Shown here piece after piece: positions 52,764-61,619 of a DNA stretch of 64,000 nt. A program made the translations under genes and the position numbers. Position 1 is the stretch's first letter. Each line of letters begins with the position of its first letter. This DNA is from an uncultured Saprospiraceae bacterium. Its GTDB lineage: Bacteria; Bacteroidota; Bacteroidia; Chitinophagales; Saprospiraceae. The stretch covers positions 30,156-94,155 of the forward strand of contig CALDGQ010000102.1 of the NCBI GenBank assembly GCA_937941765.1, written 5' to 3'. Below the pieces are notes generated by a model. That model saw only the letters and a program-made list of their open reading frames with translations. It was not told where the DNA came from and did no database searches.

Positions 52764-53852
52764 ATGAAAAATAGTCAAAATAAAAACAACTACATCTGCA
52801 TCATGGCAGGTGGTGTCGGTAGCCGTTTCTGGCCAGCAAGTAGAGAAGCAAGACCAAAACAATTCCTCGATATTTTAGGTGTCGGAAAATCGTTGATCCA
52901 ATTGACATACGATCGAGCGATTCAAATGGTACCAAAGGAAAACATCCTTATTTTGACAAATAAGAAATACAAAGGGCTCGTCATAGAACACCTAGGAATC
53001 AAGTCTAACCAAATCTTACTAGAGCCATCTCGTAACAATACAGCTCCATGTATCGCTTATGCTACGCTTAAAATCAATGCGATGAATCCAGATGCTGTAT
53101 TTGCAGTTTGGCCTTCGGACCATATTATACTGAAAGAAAGTGCTTTCCAAGAAAAAATGGATCTTGCTTTTTCTTACGCAGGCGAATATGAAGCATTGGT
53201 GACATTGGGAATTCAACCTTCTCGCCCAGATACTGGTTATGGTTATATAGAAGTCAATCACATGGATGGTGCACAAGCGATTGAAAGAGTTGTGCAGTTT
53301 AAAGAAAAACCAGATGCCAACACGGCTCAAAAATACTTAGATGCCGGGAATTTCTTTTGGAATGCAGGTATATTTATTTGGAGTGTACAATCTGTTATGA
53401 AGGCGTTTCAAAAAAATGCGCCAAGTATTATAGAAGTCCTAAATGCAAAACCTGGAAAGTACAATACTGTAGATGAGCAAGATTATATTGACGAAGTTTA
53501 TCCAAACACAAAAAATATATCTGTTGACTACGCATTGTTGGAATTATCAGATAATGTATATGTTATTCCATCAGAATTTGGTTGGTCTGACTTAGGAACA
53601 TGGGGGTCACTTCATGCAGAATGTGAAAAAGATGAAGCTGGAAATGTTACCAACAGCGAAAACCTATACGCGACCAATACTTCTAATTGTTTGATTCGAG
53701 TACCTAAAGGAAAACTAGTAGTTATTCAAGATTTGGAAGACTATATTGTTGTTGATGAAGATGATGTTTTATTGATTCACCCAAAGTCAAAAGAGCAAGA
53801 AATCAAAGCTATTACAAAAACGATCAAAGAAAAATCTGAACAGTTTCTATAA
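52764..53852 (+). CDS. manC: mannose-1-phosphate guanylyltransferase (ManC, single domain)
   Basis: Forms GDP-mannose from GTP and mannose-1-phosphate. The 362 residues have the nucleotidyltransferase signature IMAGGVGSRFWPASREARPKQFL near the N-terminus, VWPSDHIILKE, and ERVVQFKEKPDANTAQKYL with FFWNAGIFIWS. A left-handed helix-like tail ends the protein, but the C-terminal cupin isomerase domain of bifunctional enzymes is absent; a separate gene at 51218 may fill that role. A phosphomannomutase is not in the window and is needed to connect the two steps. Confidence 0.96.
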   Translation: MKNSQNKNNYICIMAGGVGSRFWPASREARPKQFLDILGVGKSLIQLTYDRAIQMVPKENILILTNKKYKGLVIEHLGIKSNQILLEPSRNNTAPCIAYATLKINAMNPDAVFAVWPSDHIILKESAFQEKMDLAFSYAGEYEALVTLGIQPSRPDTGYGYIEVNHMDGAQAIERVVQFKEKPDANTAQKYLDAGNFFWNAGIFIWSVQSVMKAFQKNAPSIIEVLNAKPGKYNTVDEQDYIDEVYPNTKNISVDYALLELSDNVYVIPSEFGWSDLGTWGSLHAECEKDEAGNVTNSENLYATNTSNCLIRVPKGKLVVIQDLEDYIVVDEDDVLLIHPKSKEQEIKAITKTIKEKSEQFL

Positions 53853-53901
53853 TCGAAAACCTTAGCACTTGTAACGACATCCATAACCGATTTTTAAATA
53901 C

Positions 53902-55092
53902 ATGTCCGATACGAAAACTAAAAGAACAAAAGTAGCACTCGTAGCAAATTCCACTTGGAATATCTACAACTTCCGACTTAATCTTATCAAGAAATTGGAA
54001 AGTGAAAAGTTGGAGGTGATTGTGATTGCACCCGTTGATGAATATATTCATTATCTCAACAATGTTGCTAATATTCGACATATCCCATTGAAAACATTGT
54101 CTAGGAAAAGTACCAATCCATTCAAAGACATTATCCTTTTTAACGAATTAAATACAATTTATAAAAAGGAAAAGCCAGACTTAATAATTCACTACACAAT
54201 CAAGCCTAATATTTATGGCAATCTAGCTGCTGCACTCAACAAAATAAAATCAATTTGCGCAGTAACAGGTCTTGGGTATACCTTTCTCAACAAAGGACTT
54301 ACGAATTTTATCGCAAGATATTTATATAAATTTTCTTTCAGATTTAGTGATCGGGTAGTTTTTGAAAATCAAGATGATCGTGCTTTATTTATTAAAGAAA
54401 AATTGGCCAGTGAAAAGAAATGTATTTCAATGAAAGGCTGTGGTGTGAATACCAATTATTTCCGTCCTTTAGTCAATGGAAGAAAAGATGGAAAACGAGT
54501 ATTCTTATTTATCGGTCGTTTATTATATGACAAAGGAATTGTTGAATTTGTTGAAGCCGCAAAACTTGTTAGAGCAAAAATTAAAAACACAGAGTTTTGG
54601 GTAGTAGGAGAGTTAGATTCTGGCAATCCTTCTGCTATTGACAAAGAACAATTGGTCAGCTGGATCAATGAGAAAGATATTCACTATTGTGGAACCACAA
54701 AAGACATCCGAGGCTACATGAAACAAACAGATGTAGTTGTGCTGCCATCGTATCGAGAAGGATTGCCAAAGGTTATTTTAGAAGGTATGGCAATGGGCAA
54801 ACCTATTATTACTACAAACACAGCGGGTTGTCGTGAAACAGTAGAAGCAAATGAAAATGGATTTCTAGTTCCCGTAAAAGATGCCGACGCATTGGCAAAC
54901 GCAATGATGAAAATGGCACTCCTTGATAATGAGCAATTGGTACAAATGGGGAATGTAAGTCGTGAAAAAACTTTGGAGATTTTTGATGATAAAATTATTG
55001 CCAATCAATTCATGGAAATCATAGATGAAATTCTGGAAACAGAACCATCGACTGAAACTGCCGCTATTGAGGAAGCTTTGATTTTGGAATAG
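53902..55092 (+). CDS. glycosyltransferase, GT4 family (PglA-like)
   Basis: GT-B transferase of 396 residues. VALVANSTWNIYNFRLNLIKKL and IHYTIKPNIYGNLAAALNK are typical of the PglA/WbnH-like group that adds N-acetylated sugars to lipid-linked precursors. AVTGLGYTFLNKG and VFENQDDRALF follow, then FLFIGRLLYDKGIVEFVEAA and LPSYREGLPKVILEGMAMGKPIITT with the E-x7-E motif. A GalNAc-type or related donor is plausible but unproved. The gene is followed by a 167-base gap full of small hairpins. Confidence 0.88.
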   Translation: MSDTKTKRTKVALVANSTWNIYNFRLNLIKKLESEKLEVIVIAPVDEYIHYLNNVANIRHIPLKTLSRKSTNPFKDIILFNELNTIYKKEKPDLIIHYTIKPNIYGNLAAALNKIKSICAVTGLGYTFLNKGLTNFIARYLYKFSFRFSDRVVFENQDDRALFIKEKLASEKKCISMKGCGVNTNYFRPLVNGRKDGKRVFLFIGRLLYDKGIVEFVEAAKLVRAKIKNTEFWVVGELDSGNPSAIDKEQLVSWINEKDIHYCGTTKDIRGYMKQTDVVVLPSYREGLPKVILEGMAMGKPIITTNTAGCRETVEANENGFLVPVKDADALANAMMKMALLDNEQLVQMGNVSREKTLEIFDDKIIANQFMEIIDEILETEPSTETAAIEEALILE

Positions 55093-55108
55093 TTGTAGAT
55101 CACGTAAC

Positions 55109-55249
55109 CGCCATTTTCAAATGGCGTCACTGCCCAGTTACTTTTGGCGTCTCGCCAAAAAAGTTTAACTCAAATACTAAAGAGTAAAATTTAAGAGATA
55201 GCAGCTCAGGCGAGACGCCTGAAGCAACAATCTTGATTCCTTTGGAATC
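55109..55249. repeat. run of four compact perfect hairpins in an intergenic gap
   Basis: Four perfect hairpins lie in 141 bases. They are cgccattt/aaatggcg (55109-55126), ttttggcg/cgccaaaa (55142-55160, loop tct), caggcg/cgcctg (55207-55221, loop aga) and gattcc/ggaatc (55235-55249, loop ttt). The cores ggcgtctcgcc (55146-55156) and ggcgagacgcc (55209-55219) are exact reverse complements, so they can also pair with each other. None is followed by a clear U-run. The design recalls the run at 51-142. Confidence 0.65.
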
Positions 55250-55259
55250 ACTTTTTTAC

Positions 55260-56579
55260 ATGCTGGAGAAACAAAAAACAAAAAGGAAACTTTTATTAAT
55301 CACTTACTATTTCCCACCTGTCAAATCTATAGGCAGTGTGAGAAATTTTAATATAGCACAACATTTCCTACCATTCTTTGAATCGGTTTCAATACTGACT
55401 ACTTCCAATCGGAATGTCTTACCTACCGAAAATTTTCCAACAAGTCAATTTCATGTTTACGAAGCAGCAACTTATGACTACCGGACTGCAAAAAATAAAA
55501 AAGCAATTGGAGAAAAAAAGACTCATTTTTCGGAAGAATTAAAGTCCAATATTTTTGTAAAGTCTGCCATTAAATTGATTGATAGTTTTCCATTCAATTT
55601 AATTTTAGGGGAAGGTGGCTTTAAATATATTCGTTCAGGATATCGAAAATATAAAAAGGAAATTCACGAAAAAGGAATCACACATATTCATTCCTCCTAT
55701 CGTCCTTACGCCGATCATTTTATCGCTTATTTAATTAAGAGAAAATTTCCAACCATTCATTGGACAGCAGACATGCGAGATTTACATGTAGATTTAAGTG
55801 TAAATAATGTTTTTTTGAAGCCATTTCAACATTGGTGTAACAAAAAAATATTGTCTAAAGCAAATGTAGTCACTACGGTTTCTGCAGGCTTAGCCCAACA
55901 TTTAAAAAGATATAACGACAATGTATTTGTCCTGCGAAATGGAATTCAACTTCCTGAAAACGAAGTGGAAAAAAATAAGTTTGAGAAATTTTCAATTGCT
56001 TATACTGGTTCACTTTTTAGAGATAAACGAGACCCTAGTCTATTGTTTGAAGTTTTAAAAGAGTTGATAAATGCTGGTGATATCAAGCAAAATGAACTAG
56101 ATATTATCTATGCAGGAAAAGATGCCGCAAAATGGAATTCCTTTTTAAAAGTACATCAATTGACAGATTGTGCGACCATTCATGGAATGGTATCAAGAAG
56201 CAAAGCATTATCTATTCAAAATAATTGTCACCTAAATGTATTGTTAACTTACACTAGCAAAGAACTAAAAGGAAATATTACTGGAAAATTTTACGAATAT
56301 TTATCCTCCACCAACCCAATTCTTTTAATGATCAATGGTCCTCGTGATATCGAATTTGAAAACATCATGAATGACTTGAATGCTGGAATGGTTACTTATA
56401 ATAATGAAAAGGAACAACTAAAATCATTCGTACTTTCTGCGTATCAAGAATGGAAATCAACAGGTGATGTAGCATCAACTATAAATCTGGAAAAAATTGA
56501 AAACTATAAATGGGATCAGTTGATCCAAACATTGGCTAATCATATTTCAATCAATACATGTACAAAATCCTTAGCATAG
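55260..56579 (+). CDS. glycosyltransferase, GT4-like (GT-B)
   Basis: Predicted GT-B transferase of 439 residues from ATG 55260. LLLITYYFPPVKSIGSVRNF is the N-terminal strand-loop common in EPS transferases, and WTADMRDLHVDLSVNN recalls the subfamily. The donor domain has FSIAYTGSLFRDKRDPSLLF and KGNITGKFYEYLSSTNPILLM. An earlier TTG at 55233 lies next to the last hairpin of the intergenic run and is less likely. It overlaps the epimerase gene by 22 bases. Specificity is unknown. Confidence 0.82.
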   Translation: MLEKQKTKRKLLLITYYFPPVKSIGSVRNFNIAQHFLPFFESVSILTTSNRNVLPTENFPTSQFHVYEAATYDYRTAKNKKAIGEKKTHFSEELKSNIFVKSAIKLIDSFPFNLILGEGGFKYIRSGYRKYKKEIHEKGITHIHSSYRPYADHFIAYLIKRKFPTIHWTADMRDLHVDLSVNNVFLKPFQHWCNKKILSKANVVTTVSAGLAQHLKRYNDNVFVLRNGIQLPENEVEKNKFEKFSIAYTGSLFRDKRDPSLLFEVLKELINAGDIKQNELDIIYAGKDAAKWNSFLKVHQLTDCATIHGMVSRSKALSIQNNCHLNVLLTYTSKELKGNITGKFYEYLSSTNPILLMINGPRDIEFENIMNDLNAGMVTYNNEKEQLKSFVLSAYQEWKSTGDVASTINLEKIENYKWDQLIQTLANHISINTCTKSLA

Positions 56580-57679
56580 TAGGTACGCGACCTCATTTTA
56601 CAAAAGCAGCTTCTGTTTGCAGAGCGATTGGTGAGTCACCAGACATGGAAGAAGTGATGGCGCATACAGGTCAACATTATGACGCCAACTTGTCAGATGA
56701 TTTTTTTAAAGAATTGGATTTGCCAAGACCAAAGTATCAGTTGAAAGTAGGTTCTGGAAAACCAGCATGGCAATTAGCTACCATCATTTTGAAATTGGAT
56801 GAAGTAATCGAAGCAGAACAACCTGACGCTATTATTGTTTATGGAGATACAAATTCAACGGCAGCAGGTGCAATTGCAGCAGCTAAAAATAATGTAGTTT
56901 TAATTCACATCGAAGCAGGTCTTCGTGAATTTGATAAATCAATTCCAGAAGAAATCAACAAACTAATTACAGATTCTATTACAGATATATTTTTCTCACC
57001 AACTCAAACTGGTGTCGAAAATTTGAAGAAAGAAGGTGTAACCGAAAATGTATACAATGTAGGAGATGTCGCTATTGATAATATTGCTTTTAATAAAAGT
57101 CGTATTGAATCAAATGTTTCTATCTTAGAAAAATATAATCTGCAAAAAGAAGATTATTATTTCATGACTTGTCATAGAGCATGTAATACCGATAGTTTTG
57201 AAAATCTACATAACATTATAAGTGCAGTGGCAGCATTAGATGAAAAAGTAATTTTCTCCGCTCATCCTAGAACACAAAAAGCAATCGCTGAATTTGATTT
57301 GACTCATTTAATCAAGCATTCTAATATCGAAATGATTGATCCAATTGGATTTTGGGACACCCAAACTTTAGTTCGAAATGCAAAGATGGTATTGACAGAT
57401 TCTGGAGGAATTATTAAAGAAGCATATTTTCATAAAACTCCCGGAGTTATTTTAGATAAACAAACAGAATGGATCGAGACAATTGAGGAAGGTTGGAATG
57501 TAATCGCAGGTCCTGACAAAGAAAAAATATTGCACTTTGTAAATAACCATCCTGAACCAACGCATCACACAAATTGTGTAGGCGATGGCAATGCCGCCAA
57601 AAAAATTATAAAAATCACAAAAGAATTTTTAGATGCTCGAAAACAAGAGAGTACTCGTCTTAGCACCACACACGGATGA
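56558..57679 (+). CDS. wbpI: non-hydrolysing UDP-sugar 2-epimerase (WbpI/WlbD type)
   Basis: Predicted to epimerise C2 of UDP-GlcNAc3NAcA to UDP-ManNAc3NAcA. The 373 residues have IVYGDTNSTAAGAIAAAK, IHIEAGLREFDKSIPEEINK, a histidine in MTCHRACNTDS and DSGGIIKEAYFHKTPGVIL, so the Asp, Glu, Glu and His of the active site are all present. The opening GTRPHFTKAASVCRAI resembles WbpI (GARPQFIKA type) more than the GTRPE-I-K of plain UDP-GlcNAc epimerases, and HRACN replaces the common HRxEN. With TviB-, WbpB-, WbpE- and WbpD-like enzymes in the same operon, WbpI is preferred; a UDP-GlcNAc 2-epimerase remains possible. Confidence 0.86.
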   Translation: MYKILSIVGTRPHFTKAASVCRAIGESPDMEEVMAHTGQHYDANLSDDFFKELDLPRPKYQLKVGSGKPAWQLATIILKLDEVIEAEQPDAIIVYGDTNSTAAGAIAAAKNNVVLIHIEAGLREFDKSIPEEINKLITDSITDIFFSPTQTGVENLKKEGVTENVYNVGDVAIDNIAFNKSRIESNVSILEKYNLQKEDYYFMTCHRACNTDSFENLHNIISAVAALDEKVIFSAHPRTQKAIAEFDLTHLIKHSNIEMIDPIGFWDTQTLVRNAKMVLTDSGGIIKEAYFHKTPGVILDKQTEWIETIEEGWNVIAGPDKEKILHFVNNHPEPTHHTNCVGDGNAAKKIIKITKEFLDARKQESTRLSTTHG

Positions 57680-58268
57680 TGGTGAACTTGGATGCGGTGC
57701 CACAATAGCAAAGTTGATTGAGTCTGGTTCGGAAGTCTATTATGCGGCATTTTCTACGGCAGATGAATCAGTCCCAAAAGGTTTTCCAAAAAACCAATTG
57801 GAAATCGAAGTCAAAGCTGCTACGAAAAAATTAGGTATAAAAAAAGAAAACTTATTTGTCTACAAGTACCATGTTAGAAAATTGAATTATGTTAGGCAAG
57901 AAGTGTTGGAGGCTTTGATAAAACTAAGGGATGAAGTCAAACCAGAAGTCGTGTTTCTACCCAGTTCAAAAGATATCCATCAAGATCATGTAACTGTAAC
58001 TAATGAAGGAATTCGTGCTTTTAAATACGGTACCATTTTAGGTTACGAATTGATCTGGAACAACTTATCTTTCAATACTGATTGCTTCATTACCCTCAAA
58101 GAAAAACACGTCAAGAAAAAAATAAAAGCACTTGCTGCATATAAAACACAAGCAGGTAAGGCGTATATGGATCCAGATTTTATTCGGTCTTTGGCTAAAG
58201 TGAGAGGTACACAAATTGGTGTTGATTTTGCCGAAACTTTTGAGGTGATTAGACTAATGATACGATGA
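57633..58268 (+). CDS. PIG-L family N-deacetylase
   Basis: Zinc-dependent deacetylase of the LmbE/PIG-L family, 211 residues. The metal motif appears as VLVLAPHTDDGELGCGATIAKL (H-x-D-D) and as KDIHQDHVTVTNEGIRAF (HxxH-like). VKPEVVFLPSS lies between them. Such enzymes remove acetyl from N-acetylated sugars. It overlaps the epimerase gene by 47 bases, so it may act on the same sugar or on the lipid-linked product. Free amino groups beside sulfate and uronate would make the polymer zwitterionic. Confidence 0.88.
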   Translation: MLENKRVLVLAPHTDDGELGCGATIAKLIESGSEVYYAAFSTADESVPKGFPKNQLEIEVKAATKKLGIKKENLFVYKYHVRKLNYVRQEVLEALIKLRDEVKPEVVFLPSSKDIHQDHVTVTNEGIRAFKYGTILGYELIWNNLSFNTDCFITLKEKHVKKKIKALAAYKTQAGKAYMDPDFIRSLAKVRGTQIGVDFAETFEVIRLMIR

Positions 58269-58480
58269 TATTTTAATGTAAGATTTTTTTCTTTCTTCGT
58301 TTCAAAGGCTATCGGCACAAGATTGAATTTATTATACAGTGGCTTTTCTCACAACACACTTGCAAAAAAATATAATAACCATTAGTAGTACATCATCCTA
58401 GCGAATCAACGTCAATATCATATATTCAAGAGCGCTTTAGCGACCGCGAAAACAATCATAAATCATACATCATTCTCCAA

Positions 58481-59353
58481 ATGCAACTAAAAACCGTCCT
58501 AAACCGAATCGTCAATCACCCATTAAACAAAAAGCAAAAAGCAGCTGCTGTCGGCCGCTTTGTTAAATGGCAATTGAGTTCTCGATTGTACAAAAAACAA
58601 CAGGTCATCAATTATGTCAATAACTCTTTGATGATTGTTGAGCGAGGATTCTCAAGTTCAACCGCTGCCTATTATATGGGATTGGCTGAATTTGAAGAAA
58701 TGGGATTCTTGCTTCATTTTTTAAGAGAGGAAGATTACTTTGTTGATGTTGGTGCTAATATTGGAAGCTTCTCTGTTTTATCTTCTGCTGTTTGTGGTTG
58801 CAAAACCACTGCCATTGAACCAATTGAAGAATCATTTAAGCTACTCCAAAAAAACATTAAAATTAATAATGTAAAAAACAAAGTGATTCCGTTGAATATC
58901 GGGATGGCTGACAAAGCAGGTAAATTAAATTTTACGTTAACCAAAGGGCAAAATAATAAGGTTGCTTCCCAAAATGATAACAATTCAATTTCGGTAATTA
59001 CCAATACGTTAGATAATGTATGTAGAAGCGTACCAGCTTTATTGAAAATTGATGTAGAAGGTTTTGAAACCAAAGTGTTACAAGGTGCTAAAAGTACACT
59101 GCAAGAACCAGGATTGAAAGCGGTGATTATTGAAATGATGGGATTGGGAACACAATATGGTTTTGATGAATCGAAAATTCACAATCAATTGATTGACCTT
59201 GGTTTTAGACCTTATCGTTACGACCCAATGAATAGGTCATTAAAACTGCAAGATCAAAGTAGTGATAAAAATATTTACATCAGAGACTTGGAATATGTGA
59301 AAGAAAGAATTGCCAATGCAAATCCTTTCCGTGTATTTAATGTCGAAATGTGA
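58481..59353 (+). CDS. FkbM family methyltransferase
   Basis: SAM-dependent O-methyltransferase-like protein of 290 residues. EEDYFVDVGANIGSFSVL is motif I, TTAIEPIEESFKLLQKNI the acidic loop, and LLKIDVEGFETKVLQGA the FkbM signature. The preceding gap of 212 bases (58269-58480) holds only a weak cgct/agcg hairpin at 58433-58442 and no clear promoter, so the gene may still be part of the long transcript. Target sugar unknown. Confidence 0.88.
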   Translation: MQLKTVLNRIVNHPLNKKQKAAAVGRFVKWQLSSRLYKKQQVINYVNNSLMIVERGFSSSTAAYYMGLAEFEEMGFLLHFLREEDYFVDVGANIGSFSVLSSAVCGCKTTAIEPIEESFKLLQKNIKINNVKNKVIPLNIGMADKAGKLNFTLTKGQNNKVASQNDNNSISVITNTLDNVCRSVPALLKIDVEGFETKVLQGAKSTLQEPGLKAVIIEMMGLGTQYGFDESKIHNQLIDLGFRPYRYDPMNRSLKLQDQSSDKNIYIRDLEYVKERIANANPFRVFNVEM

Positions 59354-59436
59354 AAAAATATTCAAACACAAATTGGTTAAACTTGCCGTACTGCTGATAA
59401 AATTCGTAGTAAGGCAACATCCAGTATGTAATAGTA

Positions 59437-60153
59437 ATGCAAAAAATAATCGCAATACATCAACCCAACTACTTACCGTGGTTGGGTTACTTTTATAAAA
59501 TAAGTTGCTGCGACTTGTTTATATTTCATGACAATGTTGAATTGACAAAAAAAGGATACACAAGAAGAACCAATATTCGAAAAGGAAATACAGCAGAAAA
59601 AATCTACTTAACCGTTCCATTAAAAAAACATAGTGACTTTGCATTAATCAAAGATCTGGAAATTGCGAATCATGAAAACTGGCAACAAAAACAACTCAAT
59701 AAATTGAATGCCACCTATAGTAAAACACCTTATTATAATCAATTCAAAATTGTCGTAGAAGAATTGTTGAGTCAAAATATATATTCATTATCAGAATTAA
59801 ATATTGCATGTATAAGAAAGATAAGTGAATTGTTAGAATTTAAAACTGAATTTTGTCGATCAAGTGAGTTGCCAGTTGCTGGCAAAGGAAATGAGTATAA
59901 TCTGAATCTTTGCAAACACTTCCAAGCAACCCATTATGCCAGTGGAAAAGGAGCGAAAAATTATCAAGACGAATCTGCTTTTCAAAATGAAGGTATTGAA
60001 ATTATATACAGCGATTTCTTTTCCTATTTAAGTGGCAATCCATATCCGCAGCAGCAGGATGAATTTTTAAATGGATTGTCAATTCTGGATGCGTTATTTA
60101 ATATCGGTGCAAATGAAGTTAGGACGATGTTTCAAAATTATTCAGCGACTTGA
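59437..60153 (+). CDS. WbqC-like family protein
   Basis: Protein of 238 residues matching the WbqC-like family, found in O-antigen and glycopeptide loci but without a proven reaction that I know of. The N-terminal signature IIAIHQPNYLPWLGYFYKI, then DLFIFHDNVELTKKGYTRR, and the later ASGKGAKNYQDE and FLNGLSILDALFNIGANEV are clear. No signal peptide is seen. It overlaps the next gene by 4 bases. In some pathways WbqC-like proteins accompany amino-sugar or peptide attachment, but I do not assign a function. Confidence 0.85.
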   Translation: MQKIIAIHQPNYLPWLGYFYKISCCDLFIFHDNVELTKKGYTRRTNIRKGNTAEKIYLTVPLKKHSDFALIKDLEIANHENWQQKQLNKLNATYSKTPYYNQFKIVVEELLSQNIYSLSELNIACIRKISELLEFKTEFCRSSELPVAGKGNEYNLNLCKHFQATHYASGKGAKNYQDESAFQNEGIEIIYSDFFSYLSGNPYPQQQDEFLNGLSILDALFNIGANEVRTMFQNYSAT

Positions 60154-61619
60154 TTTCGTTTCTTTCTAAATATGGAATTTGTTTTGTGTCTGCAATAGCA
60201 ATCTTGCCATTCCTAATCTTGTCATTTTTCAATTATCCAGTTGGAATGCATGATTGGGATTGGGCAGTAAATATGGTAGGAGAGACCGATCATTTGAATT
60301 ATTGGTCGGAGCAAAAATATTGGTATAACAATGCTATGGGAAGATATGCTTCTACTGCAATGTTGAGTGCAACGAATTTTTGGTTTTCAATTGGTACGTA
60401 TAAATGGTTTTCCTTTTTTCAATTTCTTTTCTTATTAGGCAGTTTCTTTGTTTTTACTAAAACACTTTTCAATTCGAAATCGAGATTGTATTGTTTACAA
60501 ATAGCTTTAGTAACCTTAGCCATTTATTTACATGGAATGCAATCAGTATTTGAAGGGTTCTATTTGTTGTCAAGTAATTTGACTTATCAAATGGCAGCTG
60601 GAATGACCTTGTTATTTTTTGCTGCGATTATTAAAAAAAATCGATCTGAAAGCAATGGAAAAATAGGTTGGACTATATTATCAGCACTTCTACTTTTTCT
60701 CATTGTTGGAATGAATGAAATCTCGATGTTGATTTTAGTCGGTATATTTTCAATCATTGTACTGCTACGATTTTATTCAAATAGAAAAATTGATAGTACA
60801 GATTTGATTTTGCTGTTGGTGATGATGATCAGTGCAATTATAGAAATTTCAGCTCCAGGAAATTATACAAGAATGACTTATTATGCAGGCAGTAAAAACT
60901 TTCCGTTAGCAATTGGATTATCTTTGAGTTCTGGAATATTTTTGTTTGTAAAGTGGATGACAACTTCGCTTTTGATTCCGATTAGCTTATTTTACTTGTC
61001 TGTTGATCAAAAGAACTTGCAAGTTGGAAAAAGTGATTTGTTTAGTTATCCCAAAATAGCAACTGCTTTGTTATTATTAATTCCTATCGGTTGTTTATTT
61101 CCAATATTTTGGTCAATGGGAATGGAGACTTTGCCTGATAGAGTAGTAGATACCATTTTTTTATTTTTTGTGATTGGGTGGTTTTTGATGCTACAATCAT
61201 GGTCAAATTATTTTTATAAAAATGGAATCATCACTTCATTTCAAGCTCCCAAATTTCTTCAAATTGGATTGTCAATATTTATATTATTCAATTTATTTTT
61301 CTCGGGAATTAATTTGAACAAAGACAAAGCGATATTAGCAACCAGCAGCAAAAACAAAATATTTAAATTATTTACGGTACAAAGTAATGTTGGCAATGCG
61401 TGGAAAGATTTGATTAGTGGAGAAGCATATGGATATCATTTGGAACAAAAAAAGATATTGGAAAGTGTCAAACATGAAAATAAAAATATATTGTTAGTCA
61501 ATAAATTACAACATCAGCCACTGACGATTTACAATAAAAAGTACGACCGTAAAGCAAGTTACGGTGATAAATTTATAGGCCATTTTTTTGGAAGAGATTG
61601 TATCGTGAAATATGAATGA
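60150..61619 (+). CDS. polytopic membrane protein (GT-C / DUF6056-like)
   Basis: Membrane protein of 489 residues with about 11-12 hydrophobic segments. After the first one, an extracytoplasmic loop contains VGMHDWDWAVNMVGETDH and NNAMGRYASTAML, with acidic residues placed like the catalytic Asp of GT-C transferases and like DUF6056/GtrC-type proteins. A small soluble C-terminal part follows. The start is TTG 60150, overlapping the previous stop; the next ATG would remove the first membrane segment. With the following GT-C-like gene and a DPM1-like GT2, it probably handles polyprenyl-phosphate sugars. Exact role uncertain. Confidence 0.62.
   Translation: MISFLSKYGICFVSAIAILPFLILSFFNYPVGMHDWDWAVNMVGETDHLNYWSEQKYWYNNAMGRYASTAMLSATNFWFSIGTYKWFSFFQFLFLLGSFFVFTKTLFNSKSRLYCLQIALVTLAIYLHGMQSVFEGFYLLSSNLTYQMAAGMTLLFFAAIIKKNRSESNGKIGWTILSALLLFLIVGMNEISMLILVGIFSIIVLLRFYSNRKIDSTDLILLLVMMISAIIEISAPGNYTRMTYYAGSKNFPLAIGLSLSSGIFLFVKWMTTSLLIPISLFYLSVDQKNLQVGKSDLFSYPKIATALLLLIPIGCLFPIFWSMGMETLPDRVVDTIFLFFVIGWFLMLQSWSNYFYKNGIITSFQAPKFLQIGLSIFILFNLFFSGINLNKDKAILATSSKNKIFKLFTVQSNVGNAWKDLISGEAYGYHLEQKKILESVKHENKNILLVNKLQHQPLTIYNKKYDRKASYGDKFIGHFFGRDCIVKYE

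Noticed and set aside
55260..55320. Possibility that the hairpin run at 55109-55249 is a rho-independent terminator that ends the operon
   Set aside because: None of the four hairpins is followed by a proper U-run, and the next gene continues the same theme in the same direction 10 bases later.
58433..58442. Small cgct/agcg hairpin before the FkbM gene
   Set aside because: Only four base pairs; too short to support as a feature on its own.
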